From Candidatus Defluviicoccus seviourii (GTDB lineage Bacteria; Pseudomonadota; Alphaproteobacteria; Rhodospirillales; Defluviicoccaceae): a DNA stretch of 64,000 nt. Under the pieces are notes generated by a model. It saw only the letters and a list, made by a program, of their open reading frames with translations. It made no database searches and was not told the DNA's origin. The stretch is taken from positions 1 through 64,000 of the forward strand of contig UXAT02000011.1 in NCBI GenBank assembly GCA_900609035.2. The letters run 5' to 3'. Both the position numbers and the translations under genes were made by a program. Positions 42,275 to 52,283 of this stretch are shown here, piece by piece. Positions within the stretch are counted from its first letter, which is position 1, and every line of letters starts with the position of its first letter.

Positions 42275-44487
42275 GCCTTCAATGTCATGACGTGGGGAAA
42301 CTCCGCCGCGACGGTCTCCCGGCGGAGCGGCATGTGGATGTACTGCCGGCGCAACCATAGGCCGATCTGATCGGCGTAGTTGGCGCTGCCGAGCCAGGCG
42401 TCCTGCCCGCCCAGGATGACGAACCAGTTGGCATCCGGATCGCCGAGATCGGAGATATGACGCGCCATCTGGCCAAAGGTGGCAGCATGGCGGCGGTTGA
42501 CCAGGCCGTGCGCCATTTTCATCGGCGTTTGGCGCGAACCGCCCACGGGCAGGTCCTCGACCACGAACGCGCGGCCGATCAGCGGCAGGCGAGCGAGCGT
42601 ATGGCCGATCCGCAAGCGGTGCATGTCGCCCCATTGGCGGTAGCGCGCCGCATCGCGCTCGGCCTTGGCGACCGCCCGGCGCAGGATCTTGTTGCGCTTG
42701 GCGGGCTTGATCGCCATCAGGTCGCGTAACAGAAACGTTGTCAGATAGCTCCACTGGCCGAGAAGATCGGGCAGGTCGGCCTGCCGCTTGCCGCCATAGA
42801 GCGGCGGCACCAGGTGGAACAGGAGAGCCTCGAAGGCAGCGGCGCCGAATGCATCGGCGGCGTAGTCGCCATTCCAGCGGCTAAGCCGACGCAGGAATTT
42901 GTCCGGCCGCACTGGAAGGTTGAGCGCCTCGATCTGCTGGGCCAGTTCGCCGGCAACCTTCGCCGCGTCCGGGGCGTTGGTATCGGTTTGGATGGCCCTC
43001 AGGTTGTCGATCGAGATCTTGTCGTGCGCGCGCAACAGCCCGTAAAGGCGGCGGATGCGGTCGTCGGCGCCGAAGGTGAAGCCGATTGGCACGTCAGTGC
43101 CAAGCGGTCGGTCGTTGGCCGAAGCGAGGACACCGGCAGGCGGATTGACAACCCACGGCAGCTCGGTCGCGCACTGGAAGCCGCGCCAGTGGGTGGCCGG
43201 ATCGGCAGCGTTCAGGACCGGGTCGTCCTTCGGAAACGGCGCCCGCAAGGGGGCGCGGACGGCCATGATCTTGCCGATGTTCCCGGCGCGATCGGCAAAT
43301 ACCATGTTCTGGCCGGAAACGGCGTAAGGGGCGAACGCGGCGCGGAACTCGTCCGGCGTGCGGGCGCGAGCCGCCTTCAGGAACGCCGTCAGCTCGTCGC
43401 TAGGCTCGTGGCCAACCCAGCGCAGTGCGAGCGGCCGGCCGTGGACGTTCAAGGCTTTGGCGTCGTTGATGATCGGCCCAAACGGCGTGCGCCGGATCCG
43501 ATGCCGGCTCGATCGCCAGCCGCGCGCCTTGATCGTTGTCTCGCTGGTGACGATCTGCTCGGCCGGCAGGTCACCGACGTCGTAAAGATCGCTCGACGAG
43601 GCCCGCATGTTGGTGCCGCCCCAGGCGAGATCGGGGTTGCGCCCCAGCATGATCGCCGGCAGCCCCGGGATCATGAAGCCCGCGACGTGGAACGAGGGCG
43701 AGCGCAGCCCCCCCAGCAGCCAAAGCGAGGGCAGGGACAGCCCGAGATGCGGGTCGTTGGCAAGGAGTGCTGCCCCGGTGGCGCTCCGCTGCGGTGCTAC
43801 GGCGAACGAATTTGACCCCGCGCGGCCGGCGCCGACCAGCAAATCCTCCAGCATTCCCGGAGTACCTTCGGCGTGGGCGCCGGGCGTCGGGCTTTCCCCC
43901 GCCTCGATCGTCCGGTTCCACAGCCGCGTGAAGCCGGGCCGGGCGCGCCGCGGCAGCAGGGACATGTAAGTGATCCAGGTGAAATCGGTGCTGGCCAACC
44001 GGGAGCCGGCCAGCAGCGTCGCCATGGTGTGGCGCTCCGGCTTGAGGCCTAACACCCCGAACTCCGGCGGCAGCTCGGTCATCCGCTCGTTGTAGCTGTT
44101 GATCCCGCCGAGGAACGCTTCGCAGCAGTGGCGCGTCTCATCAGGCAGCGTGCGCTCGATTTCGGGTACCGCGGCCCCGTAATCGAGGATGCGCAACGCG
44201 TGGTCGAGCCGCTTGGCGACTGGCCCGAAAACCTCTGCCAGCCGCCCTTGGAAGAAATGAATGAAGAGCGCGATCTGTGGGCCACGCAGGTGGGCGTGGA
44301 CCATGCCGAGCGCAAAAAACAGGTCGTGATCGCTTTCGGCATCGATGAACGGCACCTGGTAGTCGTTCCAGCGGATCGTCACATCCTTTTCGACCGCCAA
44401 GCCCGCGGTCGGGAAGGCGGCGAGCCGCTCGGCCGTCGTCCGTCGCGGCGGTCGCAGAGCCCGGATCAGCGAGCGCAGGATCGCCAT
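42265..44487 (-). CDS. Penicillin acylase family Ntn-hydrolase
   Basis: About 740 residues. The family makes a precursor cut before a catalytic Ser: here GAGRAGSNSFAV with Ser225 as the predicted nucleophile, followed by ALLANDPHLGLSLPSLWL; TIRWNDYQVPFIDAESDHDLFFALGMVHA is the usual N-terminal motif. Members hydrolyse amides such as penicillins, N-acyl-homoserine lactones or N-acyl amino acids. No signal peptide is evident, unlike typical periplasmic members. The start ATG 44487 has GAGG seven bases upstream. Convergent with the GH3-type synthetase. Confidence 0.88.
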   Translation of the reverse strand: MAILRSLIRALRPPRRTTAERLAAFPTAGLAVEKDVTIRWNDYQVPFIDAESDHDLFFALGMVHAHLRGPQIALFIHFFQGRLAEVFGPVAKRLDHALRILDYGAAVPEIERTLPDETRHCCEAFLGGINSYNERMTELPPEFGVLGLKPERHTMATLLAGSRLASTDFTWITYMSLLPRRARPGFTRLWNRTIEAGESPTPGAHAEGTPGMLEDLLVGAGRAGSNSFAVAPQRSATGAALLANDPHLGLSLPSLWLLGGLRSPSFHVAGFMIPGLPAIMLGRNPDLAWGGTNMRASSSDLYDVGDLPAEQIVTSETTIKARGWRSSRHRIRRTPFGPIINDAKALNVHGRPLALRWVGHEPSDELTAFLKAARARTPDEFRAAFAPYAVSGQNMVFADRAGNIGKIMAVRAPLRAPFPKDDPVLNAADPATHWRGFQCATELPWVVNPPAGVLASANDRPLGTDVPIGFTFGADDRIRRLYGLLRAHDKISIDNLRAIQTDTNAPDAAKVAGELAQQIEALNLPVRPDKFLRRLSRWNGDYAADAFGAAAFEALLFHLVPPLYGGKRQADLPDLLGQWSYLTTFLLRDLMAIKPAKRNKILRRAVAKAERDAARYRQWGDMHRLRIGHTLARLPLIGRAFVVEDLPVGGSRQTPMKMAHGLVNRRHAATFGQMARHISDLGDPDANWFVILGGQDAWLGSANYADQIGLWLRRQYIHMPLRRETVAAEFPHVMTLKASA

Positions 44488-44851
44488 CAGATCGCCTCGC
44501 TGATGGCCGATCGCGGCCGCGCCGGATTGGCAGCAGCCGTTCCCGGCCAATGAAGGCTCATCGGGATTGCATGTGACACGGTGAGGACGGTCCAGTGCAT
44601 CGGGCGGAACAGCGCCTCATGAGGCTTGGCGGACGAAGGTCGCCGAGAGCGACCGGGACTGTCGCGATAGCCTGTTCGGTGTCGGCGGTCAATCAGCCGC
44701 AGTGTCAACGGGTGCTTGGTCCGGGCGCGGGTGTTGCAGACGACAGCGGAACGGCTTAACCAGAGGCGGGACGGGCATCGGCCCGCGGGCCGTCCTCTTG
44801 ACCCCGTTGCCCGCGGGACCATGGGTGCGGGCGGGGCAGCCGAGGGCGACG
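44488..44851. other. Intergenic region between acylase and ABC exporter
   Basis: About 360 bp between divergent genes without a convincing open frame. It contains one perfect inverted repeat GGTCGC-CGAGA-GCGACC (44638-44654) that could be an operator or hairpin, and at its end the ribosome site GAGGG of the exporter. Promoters for both genes must lie here but cannot be placed. Confidence 0.45.
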
Positions 44852-46621
44852 ATGATCGCGATCCTGCGCATCTTTTTCCGCGAAAAGGTGGCCAATCCCT
44901 GGCTGGTGCTGGCGTGCCTGCTTCTCGCCGGCCTCGCCGGCGGCATCGGCATCGGCAGCCTTTTCCCGCTGGTCTCAATCGTCACCGACCCGGCCGCGGG
45001 CACGGCCTCGCCGATGGGCCGGATTGTCGTCGAGAGCCTTGCCTTCGTTGGCTTGGCGCCGGACCTGGGTCCCATCGTCGCCATTTTTGTTGGCGGCATG
45101 GTGCTGAAATCTCTCTTCACCTTGGCCGCCATGCGCTACGTCGCCTACGCGTCGGCGATGGTGATCACCGAACTGCGCGCCAAGCTCCTGCGTGTGCTTC
45201 TGGATGCCGAGTGGAGCCACTTCATTACCCAGCCGGTCGGCATCATCGCCAACGCGGTAAGCCTGGAAACGACGCGCTCCGGGCGGCTCTATACGATGGC
45301 GGCGACCTTCCTCGCCAACGGCATTCAAGCGCTGATCTTTATCGTCGTCAGTTTGATCGTCTCCTGGAAGCTGTCCCTGATGGCGATTGCCTTCGGCGTC
45401 GGCATGGCCGCGGCGCTGCACTACCTGGTGCGCCAAGCCAAGGAGGCGGGCAGGCGCGAAACCAAGCGCTCGCGTGAGCTTCTGACCTTCATCACCGATG
45501 CCTTCAACAGCATTAAGCCGCTGAAGGCGATGGACAAGCAGGGCCATTTCGCCCAGCTGTGCGAGAGCAAGAACCAGGCGCTTAACCAGGCCTTGCGCAA
45601 GCAGATCTACTCCCAAGAGGCGCGGCGCAATCTCGAAGAGATTATCACCGTCGTCTGCCTGGGCGCGGCCTTCTACGCCGCTGTCACAGTCTGGGGCTAT
45701 CCGCCGGCCGAGGTGCTGATCGTGGGCGTGCTATTGTCGCAGACGACGCGCAACATCGGCCGCATTCAGGACAACCTGCAGAAAGCGGTCGTCAACCAAA
45801 GCCCGTATCGTGCCGTGCGCAAGTTGATCGCCACCGCCAGCGCGGCGGAAGAACATACCGGCGGCACACTGCCGGCGAAGTTCGAGAACGGGTGCAGCTT
45901 TGAGCACGTGAGCTTCGCCTATCCCCAGAGGGAAGTGCTGAAGGACGTGAGCCTGGCGATCGCCGCCCGCCGGACCACCGTGTTGACCGGCCCGTCCGGC
46001 AGCGGCAAGACAACGCTCACTGACTTGCTGGCGGGGCTTTACCGGCCGCAGGCGGGCCGCATCCTCGTCGATGGCGTGCCGCTCGATGAGATCGATTTGC
46101 GTCAATGGCGCCAGAGCATAGGCTACGTGCCGCAAGAGCTGATCTTGTTCCACGACTCGATTCTCGCCAACGTCACGCTCGGTGATCCACGGCTGAGCTT
46201 GGCGGACGTCCGCCGTGCTCTGGAAGCGGCCGGCGCCTGGGCCTTCGTCGAGGCACTGCCGGAAGGGGTTAACAGCAGCGTTGGCGAGAAGGGGTTCAAG
46301 CTTTCCGGCGGTCAACGTCAGCGGATCGCGCTGGCCCGCGCGCTCGCCACGCGGCCGAAGCTCCTCATCCTCGATGAAGTGACAAGTGCGCTTGATCCGG
46401 CGACGGAACAGGACCTCTGCCAGCGGCTGAAGCGGATCGCGCGCGAGGTCACGATCGTGGCGGTGACGCATCGGCCGGCGTTCCTGGAGATCGCTGATAC
46501 GGTCTATCGGGTCGAAAACGGCTCGGTCTATCTGGGGGAAGCAGCGCATCCGAGCCCGCCCGCCGTCGAGTATGCGGGCAGCGACACGCCGCAGGGGGAG
46601 CGTCCGCGCGTCAGTGGGTAA
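44852..46621 (+). CDS. ABC transporter, fused membrane and ATPase domains
   Basis: A 589-residue half-size exporter of the MsbA/LipidA type. The N-terminal membrane domain (about 1-320) has six hydrophobic segments, starting FFREKVANPWLVLACLLLAGL. The nucleotide-binding domain from about 349 has Walker A GPSGSGKTTL, the signature LSGGQRQRIALARAL, Walker B LLILDEVTSALD and the switch His in VTHRP. I chose ATG 44852 with GAGGG at good spacing. The cargo is unknown; proximity to the GH3/acylase pair and a 2OG oxygenase makes a small acylated product possible. Confidence 0.88.
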   Translation: MIAILRIFFREKVANPWLVLACLLLAGLAGGIGIGSLFPLVSIVTDPAAGTASPMGRIVVESLAFVGLAPDLGPIVAIFVGGMVLKSLFTLAAMRYVAYASAMVITELRAKLLRVLLDAEWSHFITQPVGIIANAVSLETTRSGRLYTMAATFLANGIQALIFIVVSLIVSWKLSLMAIAFGVGMAAALHYLVRQAKEAGRRETKRSRELLTFITDAFNSIKPLKAMDKQGHFAQLCESKNQALNQALRKQIYSQEARRNLEEIITVVCLGAAFYAAVTVWGYPPAEVLIVGVLLSQTTRNIGRIQDNLQKAVVNQSPYRAVRKLIATASAAEEHTGGTLPAKFENGCSFEHVSFAYPQREVLKDVSLAIAARRTTVLTGPSGSGKTTLTDLLAGLYRPQAGRILVDGVPLDEIDLRQWRQSIGYVPQELILFHDSILANVTLGDPRLSLADVRRALEAAGAWAFVEALPEGVNSSVGEKGFKLSGGQRQRIALARALATRPKLLILDEVTSALDPATEQDLCQRLKRIAREVTIVAVTHRPAFLEIADTVYRVENGSVYLGEAAHPSPPAVEYAGSDTPQGERPRVSG

Positions 46622-46723
46622 ACGTGGTTACCTGTACCGGCATGGTCCCGGCAGTGGTTGTTGCCTTCGCGCGGCATGGGCTTAAACTCACCTGATTCTG
46701 CCTAACCCGCAGGGAGTCGTCCG

Positions 46724-47350
46724 ATGCAGATGCTTGACCTCGACGCGTTTGCCCGCACGCCGCTGCAGCATGAGCCGTGCGATTTTCTTGTCGTCCCCAA
46801 TTTCGTCCGGGCGGAAGCGATCGCTGCGATCAACCAGGACTACCCTTTGATCGACGCGGCCGGCAACTTCGCGCCGGAAGACCTCACGTACGGCCCGGCA
46901 TTCTCCGCCCTGCTGGAGGAATTGCACAGTCCGGAGCTGCGGCGTGCCTACGCCGAGAAATTCGGCTTCGACGTTGCTGATTTCCCGCTGCAGGTAACGG
47001 TGCGCAAATTTTCCGAAGCCTCGGACGGCAATGTCCACAATGATTCTAAAATGAAAATGATTACGACGTTGATCTACTTCAACAAGGACTGGCAGGCTGC
47101 CGGCGGCCGGTTGCGGTTGATGCGCTCACCGAAGGATATCAACGAATACGCTGTCGAGGTGCCACCGGAGGCGGGTACGCTTCTGACATTCCGCCGCTCG
47201 GAAACCTCCTTTCACGGCTTTCTCCCCTACGAGGGCGAGCGGCGATCCTTGCAGATGTACTGGGTCAAGCCGAAGCGAGATCACCGCGGCGAGAAGACAC
47301 TTACGCTCAAGAAACGGATCAAGCGGTTTCTTAAGGAACGGGCGCGGTAG
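46724..47350 (+). CDS. 2-oxoglutarate/Fe(II)-dependent oxygenase
   Basis: A 208-residue cupin-fold protein. The iron triad is visible: His105 and Asp107 in NVHNDSKMKM and His164 in SFHGFLP; Arg173 or Arg174 (GERRSLQMYW) should bind 2-oxoglutarate. TTLIYFNKDWQAAGGRLRL is the typical strand region. Similar proteins hydroxylate peptidyl Pro or surface components, and some stand near TPR glycosyl/sulfotransferase genes. Convergent with the MAPEG gene, 3 bp apart. Confidence 0.83.
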   Translation: MQMLDLDAFARTPLQHEPCDFLVVPNFVRAEAIAAINQDYPLIDAAGNFAPEDLTYGPAFSALLEELHSPELRRAYAEKFGFDVADFPLQVTVRKFSEASDGNVHNDSKMKMITTLIYFNKDWQAAGGRLRLMRSPKDINEYAVEVPPEAGTLLTFRRSETSFHGFLPYEGERRSLQMYWVKPKRDHRGEKTLTLKKRIKRFLKERAR

Positions 47351-47353
47351 CAA

Positions 47354-47734
47354 TCAGAAGAAGTCAGCGATCGCCGCAACGCTGCCAACGCCCAAGACCA
47401 GGAAAGTCAGGCTCATCCCGGCGACTCGCGCCCGGATGCTGCCCGCGGCCATCGACCACGCGTGGACCACGCGTCCTGCCAGGAGGTAGATCCCCAAACA
47501 GTGGATGAGCCAAGCCGGATAGCCGGCGCCTTCGACGGCGGCCAGAATGATGAGCGCCAGCGGCACATACTCACAATAGTTGCCATGCGCGCGGATGCGT
47601 CGCGTCAGTTCGGCATCCCCGCCGTCGCCCGACGAAAGTCCGCGCGCCCGTCGCAGCTGGATGACGCGGACCGAGAGGACGATGAGCATCAGGCCCGCCA
47701 GGCCCGCATAAAGTCCGGTAACTGCGAGCGACAT
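47354..47734 (-). CDS. MAPEG family membrane protein
   Basis: A 126-residue integral membrane protein with four hydrophobic helices. RRIRAHGNYCEYVPLALIILAAVE is the family signature, with GRVVHAWSMAAG after it. MAPEG proteins include microsomal glutathione transferases and relatives in bacteria; the specific activity here cannot be told. The size is normal for bacterial members. Confidence 0.85.
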   Translation of the reverse strand: MSLAVTGLYAGLAGLMLIVLSVRVIQLRRARGLSSGDGGDAELTRRIRAHGNYCEYVPLALIILAAVEGAGYPAWLIHCLGIYLLAGRVVHAWSMAAGSIRARVAGMSLTFLVLGVGSVAAIADFF

Positions 47735-47772
47735 CCCGCGAACTCCTCCCCCTGGCAGCCGGCCGCGACCGG

Positions 47773-49455
47773 TTACGCCCGTTTCAAAGGTTTGTACTTG
47801 ATCCGGTGCGGCTGGTCGGCGTCGGCTCCCAGCCGCCGATGGCGATCGGCCTCATAATCCTGGTAGTTGCCTTCGAACCAGACCACTTGGCTGTCGCCCT
47901 CGAAGGCGAGAATGTGGGTGGCGATGCGGTCGAGAAACCAGCGGTCGTGGCTGATGATCACAGCGCAACCGGCGAAGGACAGAAGCGCCTCTTCGAGCGC
48001 CCGCAGGGTATCGACGTCAAGGTCGTTGGTCGGCTCGTCCAAGAGCAAGACGTTGGCGCCGGACTTCAACATTTTCGCCAAGTGCACGCGGTTGCGCTCA
48101 CCGCCGGAGAGGTCACCCACCTTCTTTTGCTGATCACCGCCGCGGAAGTTGAACTGGGCCACGTAGGCACGGCTCTGCACCTTACGCTTGCCGAGCTCGA
48201 TCTCATCGAGTCCGCCCGAAATCTCCTGCCAGACGCTCTTTTTCGGATCGAGCGCGTCACGCGACTGATCGACATAACCAAGCGCGGCCGTCTCGCCGAT
48301 CGCAAGCGTGCCTTGGTCGGGCTTGTCCTGGCCAGTGATCATGCGAAAGAGCGTCGTCTTGCCGGCACCGTTGGGGCCGATGACGCCTACGATGCCGCCC
48401 GGCGGCAGGCGGAAGTTCAAGTCCTCGATCAAGAGGTTGTCGCCATAGGCCTTGCGCAGATGCGCCGCCTCGATGACCTGCTGGCCGAGGCGCGGCCCGG
48501 CTGGGATGACGATCTGCGCCGTGCCCATCTGCCGTTCAGCCGACTGCGCCAGCAAGGCATCGTAGGCGGCGATGCGGGCCTTCGATTTCGCCTGGCGCGC
48601 GCGCGGGCTGGCGCGGATCCACTCGAGTTCGTCTGCGAGCGTTTTCTGCCGCGCCACCTCCTGACGCTCCTCGACCGCGAGGCGCTTCTGCTTCTGTTCG
48701 AGCCAGGCGGAATAGTTGCCCTCGTAGGGGATGCCGCGCCCGCGGTCGAGTTCCAGGATCCAACCGGTGACGTTATCGAGGAAGTAGCGGTCGTGCGTGA
48801 CGAGGATCACCGTGCCGGGATAGTCCTTGAGGTGGCGCTCAAGCCAGGCAACCGATTCCGCGTCGAGGTGGTTGGTCGGTTCGTCCAGGAGCAAGAGGTC
48901 GGGCTGCTCCAGCAACAGCCGGCACAACGCCACCCGGCGCCGCTCGCCGCCCGAGAGGGTCGCGACGCTGGCTTCGCCAGGCGGGCAGCGCAGCGCGTCC
49001 ATCGCGATTTCGATCGTGCGGTCAAGCTCCCAGGCATTGGCGGCATCGATCTGCTCTTGCAGGTGGCCCTGTTCCTCCAGGAGCGTCGCCATTTCATCGT
49101 CATCGAGCGGCTCGGCGAAGCGTGCGCTTAGTTCGTTGAAGCGCTCCAGCAGGTCCCTGGTCGCGGCGACGCCCTGCATGACATTGCCCATGACGTCCAA
49201 CGCGGGGTCCAACTGCGGCTCCTGCGGCAGAAAGCCGACGCGCACGCCTTCCGCTGGCCAGGCCTCGCCGGTGAAATCGTGGTCGAGGCCGGCCATGATG
49301 CGCAGGAGCGTCGACTTGCCAGTGCCGTTGGCGCCGATGACGCCGATCTTGGCACCGGGGAAGAATGACAGCGTGACCCCTTTGAGAACCTCCCGCCCGC
49401 CGGGATAGGTCCGGCTCAGCCCCTTCGTCACGTAGATATACTGGTAGGATGCCAT
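47773..49455 (-). CDS. ettA: Energy-dependent translational throttle protein EttA (ABC-F)
   Basis: Soluble ABC-F ATPase with two ATP-binding domains and no membrane domain; it binds the ribosomal E site and gates elongation according to energy state. The 560-residue product begins [20 protein letters not shown]. Walker A motifs are [11 protein letters not shown] and [11 protein letters not shown], signatures [15 protein letters not shown] and [15 protein letters not shown], and Walker [13 protein letters not shown] and [15 protein letters not shown] 49455 follows AAGGTGAGG. Confidence 0.95.
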   Translation of the reverse strand: MASYQYIYVTKGLSRTYPGGREVLKGVTLSFFPGAKIGVIGANGTGKSTLLRIMAGLDHDFTGEAWPAEGVRVGFLPQEPQLDPALDVMGNVMQGVAATRDLLERFNELSARFAEPLDDDEMATLLEEQGHLQEQIDAANAWELDRTIEIAMDALRCPPGEASVATLSGGERRRVALCRLLLEQPDLLLLDEPTNHLDAESVAWLERHLKDYPGTVILVTHDRYFLDNVTGWILELDRGRGIPYEGNYSAWLEQKQKRLAVEERQEVARQKTLADELEWIRASPRARQAKSKARIAAYDALLAQSAERQMGTAQIVIPAGPRLGQQVIEAAHLRKAYGDNLLIEDLNFRLPPGGIVGVIGPNGAGKTTLFRMITGQDKPDQGTLAIGETAALGYVDQSRDALDPKKSVWQEISGGLDEIELGKRKVQSRAYVAQFNFRGGDQQKKVGDLSGGERNRVHLAKMLKSGANVLLLDEPTNDLDVDTLRALEEALLSFAGCAVIISHDRWFLDRIATHILAFEGDSQVVWFEGNYQDYEADRHRRLGADADQPHRIKYKPLKRA

Positions 49456-49631
49456 CGCCTCACCTTGCCGCATTGCCGGGAGCCGAGGCGGAGCCGCGGC
49501 GCGGGCGTTCTAGACCGGATCCATCCGTTCGCGCAATCGCCGGGGTCCCTCCAACGCATACGGCTACGACGGTGCCGGCCATTGACAACGCGCGCTGGCA
49601 CCAGCATTAAAAGCCTCTTTCTTGCGAAAGG

Positions 49632-49640
49632 TGGTATACT
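49632..49640 (+). promoter_or_regulatory. Candidate extended -10 promoter for the response regulator
   Basis: TGG followed by TATACT (49635-49640; five of six to consensus) forms an extended -10 about 70 bases before the response-regulator start. No good -35 is at 17 bases; a TTGACA at 49582-49587 is too far. Assigned by eye. Confidence 0.35.
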
Positions 49641-49714
49641 TAAACCAGGGTCAAACACGCCGACGGGTCGAGCCGGCGTGAAGAAGAATGAGCGAGACCA
49701 GGGAGGAGGGAGTG

Positions 49715-50083
49715 GTGAAATCCATTCTCGTCGTCGAGGACGAACCCAATATCGTGTTATCCCTGCAATTCCTGATGAAGAAAGCAGGGTTCGAGGTGCG
49801 CGTCGCCAACGATGGTGAAGAAGCGCTGGCGCTCGTCCAGGATCGTGCCCCGGATTTGATTTTGCTCGACGTCATGATTCCGAAGCGCGACGGTTTCGAC
49901 GTCTGTCAGACCATTCGGGCCAACTCCGACTGGAAGGATGTTTACATCATCCTGCTGACCGCCAAAGGACGCGAGGTTGACCGGGAAAAAGGCATTGCGC
50001 TCGGCGCGAACGATTATGTGACCAAGCCGTTTTCGACCCGGGACCTGACCGAGAAGGTCAAGCAGATCCTCAGCGGCGGGTGA
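49715..50083 (+). CDS. Single-domain (CheY-like) response regulator
   Basis: A receiver domain alone, about 122 residues from GTG 49715 (VKSILVVEDEPNIVLSLQ). The phosphoacceptor Asp is in LILLDVMIPKRDG, the acidic pair in VVEDE, the Thr in ILLTAKG and the Lys in YVTKPFSTRDL. The purine run GGGAGGAGGG (49701-49710) just before this GTG is a very strong ribosome site; an in-frame ATG 49688 upstream has only a poor one. No output domain, so it probably acts on the adjoining sensor proteins. First gene of the signalling cluster. Confidence 0.88.
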   Translation: MKSILVVEDEPNIVLSLQFLMKKAGFEVRVANDGEEALALVQDRAPDLILLDVMIPKRDGFDVCQTIRANSDWKDVYIILLTAKGREVDREKGIALGANDYVTKPFSTRDLTEKVKQILSGG

Positions 50084-50105
50084 GGTACCGACCGGCCATA
50101 CCGTA

Positions 50106-52229
50106 GTGCGCCGCATGGGTCCCCGTATCGCTCTGATCCTCGCCTTTGCTTCGATCGCGCTGGCAACTGTCGCTGCCGTCATCGCCGGGACATGGCTGGT
50201 CGCTCAAGGGATGCCGGGCGCCAGCGACGAGACAACCTCCTTTCTCATTGCCTATGGCGGCGGCACAGCGGGCGTCCTGTTGGCGCTCATTGCCGTCTGC
50301 TGGGCCTATCTCGACATCGCCGTCGTTCGCCCGCTGCTCGCGCTCGGCGAGGGCATTGACACTGTTCTCCACGCCAACCCGGAGCACGAGATTGAGGTCG
50401 ACGAACACCAGTTGGGCGGTTTGCCGCGGGCGGTCAATGATCTGATCCGCCATCTCGCGATCGCCAAGAAGAACGTGGATGACAACGTCCGCCGCGCCAC
50501 GCAGACGATTGAGGACGAGAAGAACAAGCTCAGCACAATTCTTCGGGAGCTGCACGAAGGTGTGATCGTCTGCAATACCAGCCACCGCATTCTGCTCTAC
50601 AACAAGCGGTCACTGGAGATCCTCCACGTCAGCGGCACCATCGGACTCGACCGCTCGCTGTTCGACCTGATGAGCCGACAGCCGATTCTTCATGCCATTG
50701 AACGGCTTAACAATTATCTCGCCAGCGGCCGTTACGCTGGTGGATCGGACAGAGCCAGCGTGCCGTTCGTCGGCGCCACAATCGACAGCCGCTTCATGCT
50801 CGAGGGACGGTTGGGCCTTATCATCGATGCCGATGGCGCGCCAGCCGGCTATGTCCTGTCGTTCCAGGACGATACGGACGAGCTGGCGGCACTCGGCCTG
50901 CGCGACCGGCTGCTGCGGGAGTCGACCGAAGGACTGCGGGCACCGGTTGCAAATCTGCGCGCGGCGGCGGAAATCCTGAGCAGCGCCCCGGAGCTGAGTC
51001 CCTTGGAGCAGACGGAGTTCAAGAAGGTTCTGCTCAAGGAAAGCAAGCACCTGTGCGACCGGCTGGAAACGCTGTCGTCGCAATACCGGGCTATCGTTAC
51101 CAGCCACTGGCCGACGAGCGATCTCTATTCCGCAAACCTGTTCCAGACCATTCGCGGCCGTGTCAAGGAACAGCGCGGCATCGATGTGGTGATTGTCGGC
51201 ATCCCGCAGTGGCTGCACGGCGACAGCTACAGCCTGGTCGAGTTGCTCAATCGTCTGGTTCTGCGCTTGCGGGCGCACACCGGAGTGCCAACGTTCGACC
51301 TCGAAGCGGTCGCGGGCGAGAAGCACGTCTATGTCGATATCATCTGGCAGGGCGCGCCAATCGCGGCCTCTGATCTGCATGGATGGCTTGAGGATACGGT
51401 CGAGGAGATGCTTGGCGGGCTCACGCTGCGCGACGTGCTGGACCGGCACAAGACCGATGCCTGGAGCCTCACTGGTGTCGACGGCCGCGCCCGGCTGCGG
51501 ATCCCGCTGCCAACAGCCCAGCACATGACCGTCGTCCAGGAGCAGCGCAACCTGCCGCCGCGGCCGGAGTTCTATGATTTCGACTTGCTGCGGCGAACGC
51601 CCGACCTGGGTGAACTCGGTCAGCGCTCGCTGCGCTCGCTCAACTTTGTCGTTTTCGATACCGAGACAACCGGTCTTGCTCCGGCGGCCGGCGACGAAGT
51701 CATCTCGCTGGCTGGAATCAGGGTCGTCAATGGCCGCATCCTCACCGGTGAGTCGTTCGACCGCCTGGTTGATCCGGGGCGTTCGATCCCGCCCGAGTCG
51801 ATCCGCTTCCACGGCATCACCGACGATGACGTCAAGGACAAGCCGCCGATCCAGATCGTCCTGCCGCAATTCCGCAGGTTCGTCGGCGACGCTGTTCTCG
51901 TCGCCCACAATGCCGCTTTCGATCTCAAGTTCCTCAAGATACGGGAAGCTGAGAGCGGCACCAGTTTCGACATGCCCGTGCTCGACACGTTGCTGTTGTC
52001 GGCGTTCCTGCATGACCAGGCACAGAAGCACTCTCTTGATGCAGTCGCACAGCGTTTCGGAATCCCGATTCAGGGCCGGCACCGTGCGCTCGGCGACTCG
52101 CTGATCACAGCCGGCATCTTTCTCAAGATGATCGAGCTCTTGGAGGCGCGCGGCGTCACGACGCTCGATCAGGCGATCCAGGCGGGACAGAGCGTGCTGA
52201 AGAAGCGGGCGTGGAAACCTCAGTTTTGA
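50106..52229 (+). CDS. Membrane PAS sensor with pseudo-kinase core fused to DEDDh exonuclease
   Basis: 707 residues. Two membrane helices (about 8-33 and 46-70) flank a very short external loop; then a HAMP-like linker, a PAS domain (about 143-258), a dimerisation-like region and a DnaQ-type exonuclease domain (about 512-690). The region that should read HELRTP is EGLRAP (275-280), so the phosphoacceptor His is missing, and no ATP-binding G boxes are seen in 340-470. The exonuclease residues are all present: Asp518, Glu520 (DTETTG), Asp606 (HNAAFDLKF), His659 and Asp664. It thus looks like a signal-gated nuclease, not a kinase. Similar fusions occur near acetate-type symporter kinases; the substrate is unknown. 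Confidence 0.85.
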   Translation: MRRMGPRIALILAFASIALATVAAVIAGTWLVAQGMPGASDETTSFLIAYGGGTAGVLLALIAVCWAYLDIAVVRPLLALGEGIDTVLHANPEHEIEVDEHQLGGLPRAVNDLIRHLAIAKKNVDDNVRRATQTIEDEKNKLSTILRELHEGVIVCNTSHRILLYNKRSLEILHVSGTIGLDRSLFDLMSRQPILHAIERLNNYLASGRYAGGSDRASVPFVGATIDSRFMLEGRLGLIIDADGAPAGYVLSFQDDTDELAALGLRDRLLRESTEGLRAPVANLRAAAEILSSAPELSPLEQTEFKKVLLKESKHLCDRLETLSSQYRAIVTSHWPTSDLYSANLFQTIRGRVKEQRGIDVVIVGIPQWLHGDSYSLVELLNRLVLRLRAHTGVPTFDLEAVAGEKHVYVDIIWQGAPIAASDLHGWLEDTVEEMLGGLTLRDVLDRHKTDAWSLTGVDGRARLRIPLPTAQHMTVVQEQRNLPPRPEFYDFDLLRRTPDLGELGQRSLRSLNFVVFDTETTGLAPAAGDEVISLAGIRVVNGRILTGESFDRLVDPGRSIPPESIRFHGITDDDVKDKPPIQIVLPQFRRFVGDAVLVAHNAAFDLKFLKIREAESGTSFDMPVLDTLLLSAFLHDQAQKHSLDAVAQRFGIPIQGRHRALGDSLITAGIFLKMIELLEARGVTTLDQAIQAGQSVLKKRAWKPQF

Positions 52230-52283
52230 CCCAGGCGGAAACGATCGGCGGTCCTTCTACAAGCGGAATAAGCGAGGTGCCAG

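Noticed and set aside
50610-52082. 490-residue minus-strand frame
   Set aside because: Antisense of the exonuclease fusion gene, which has full domain support.
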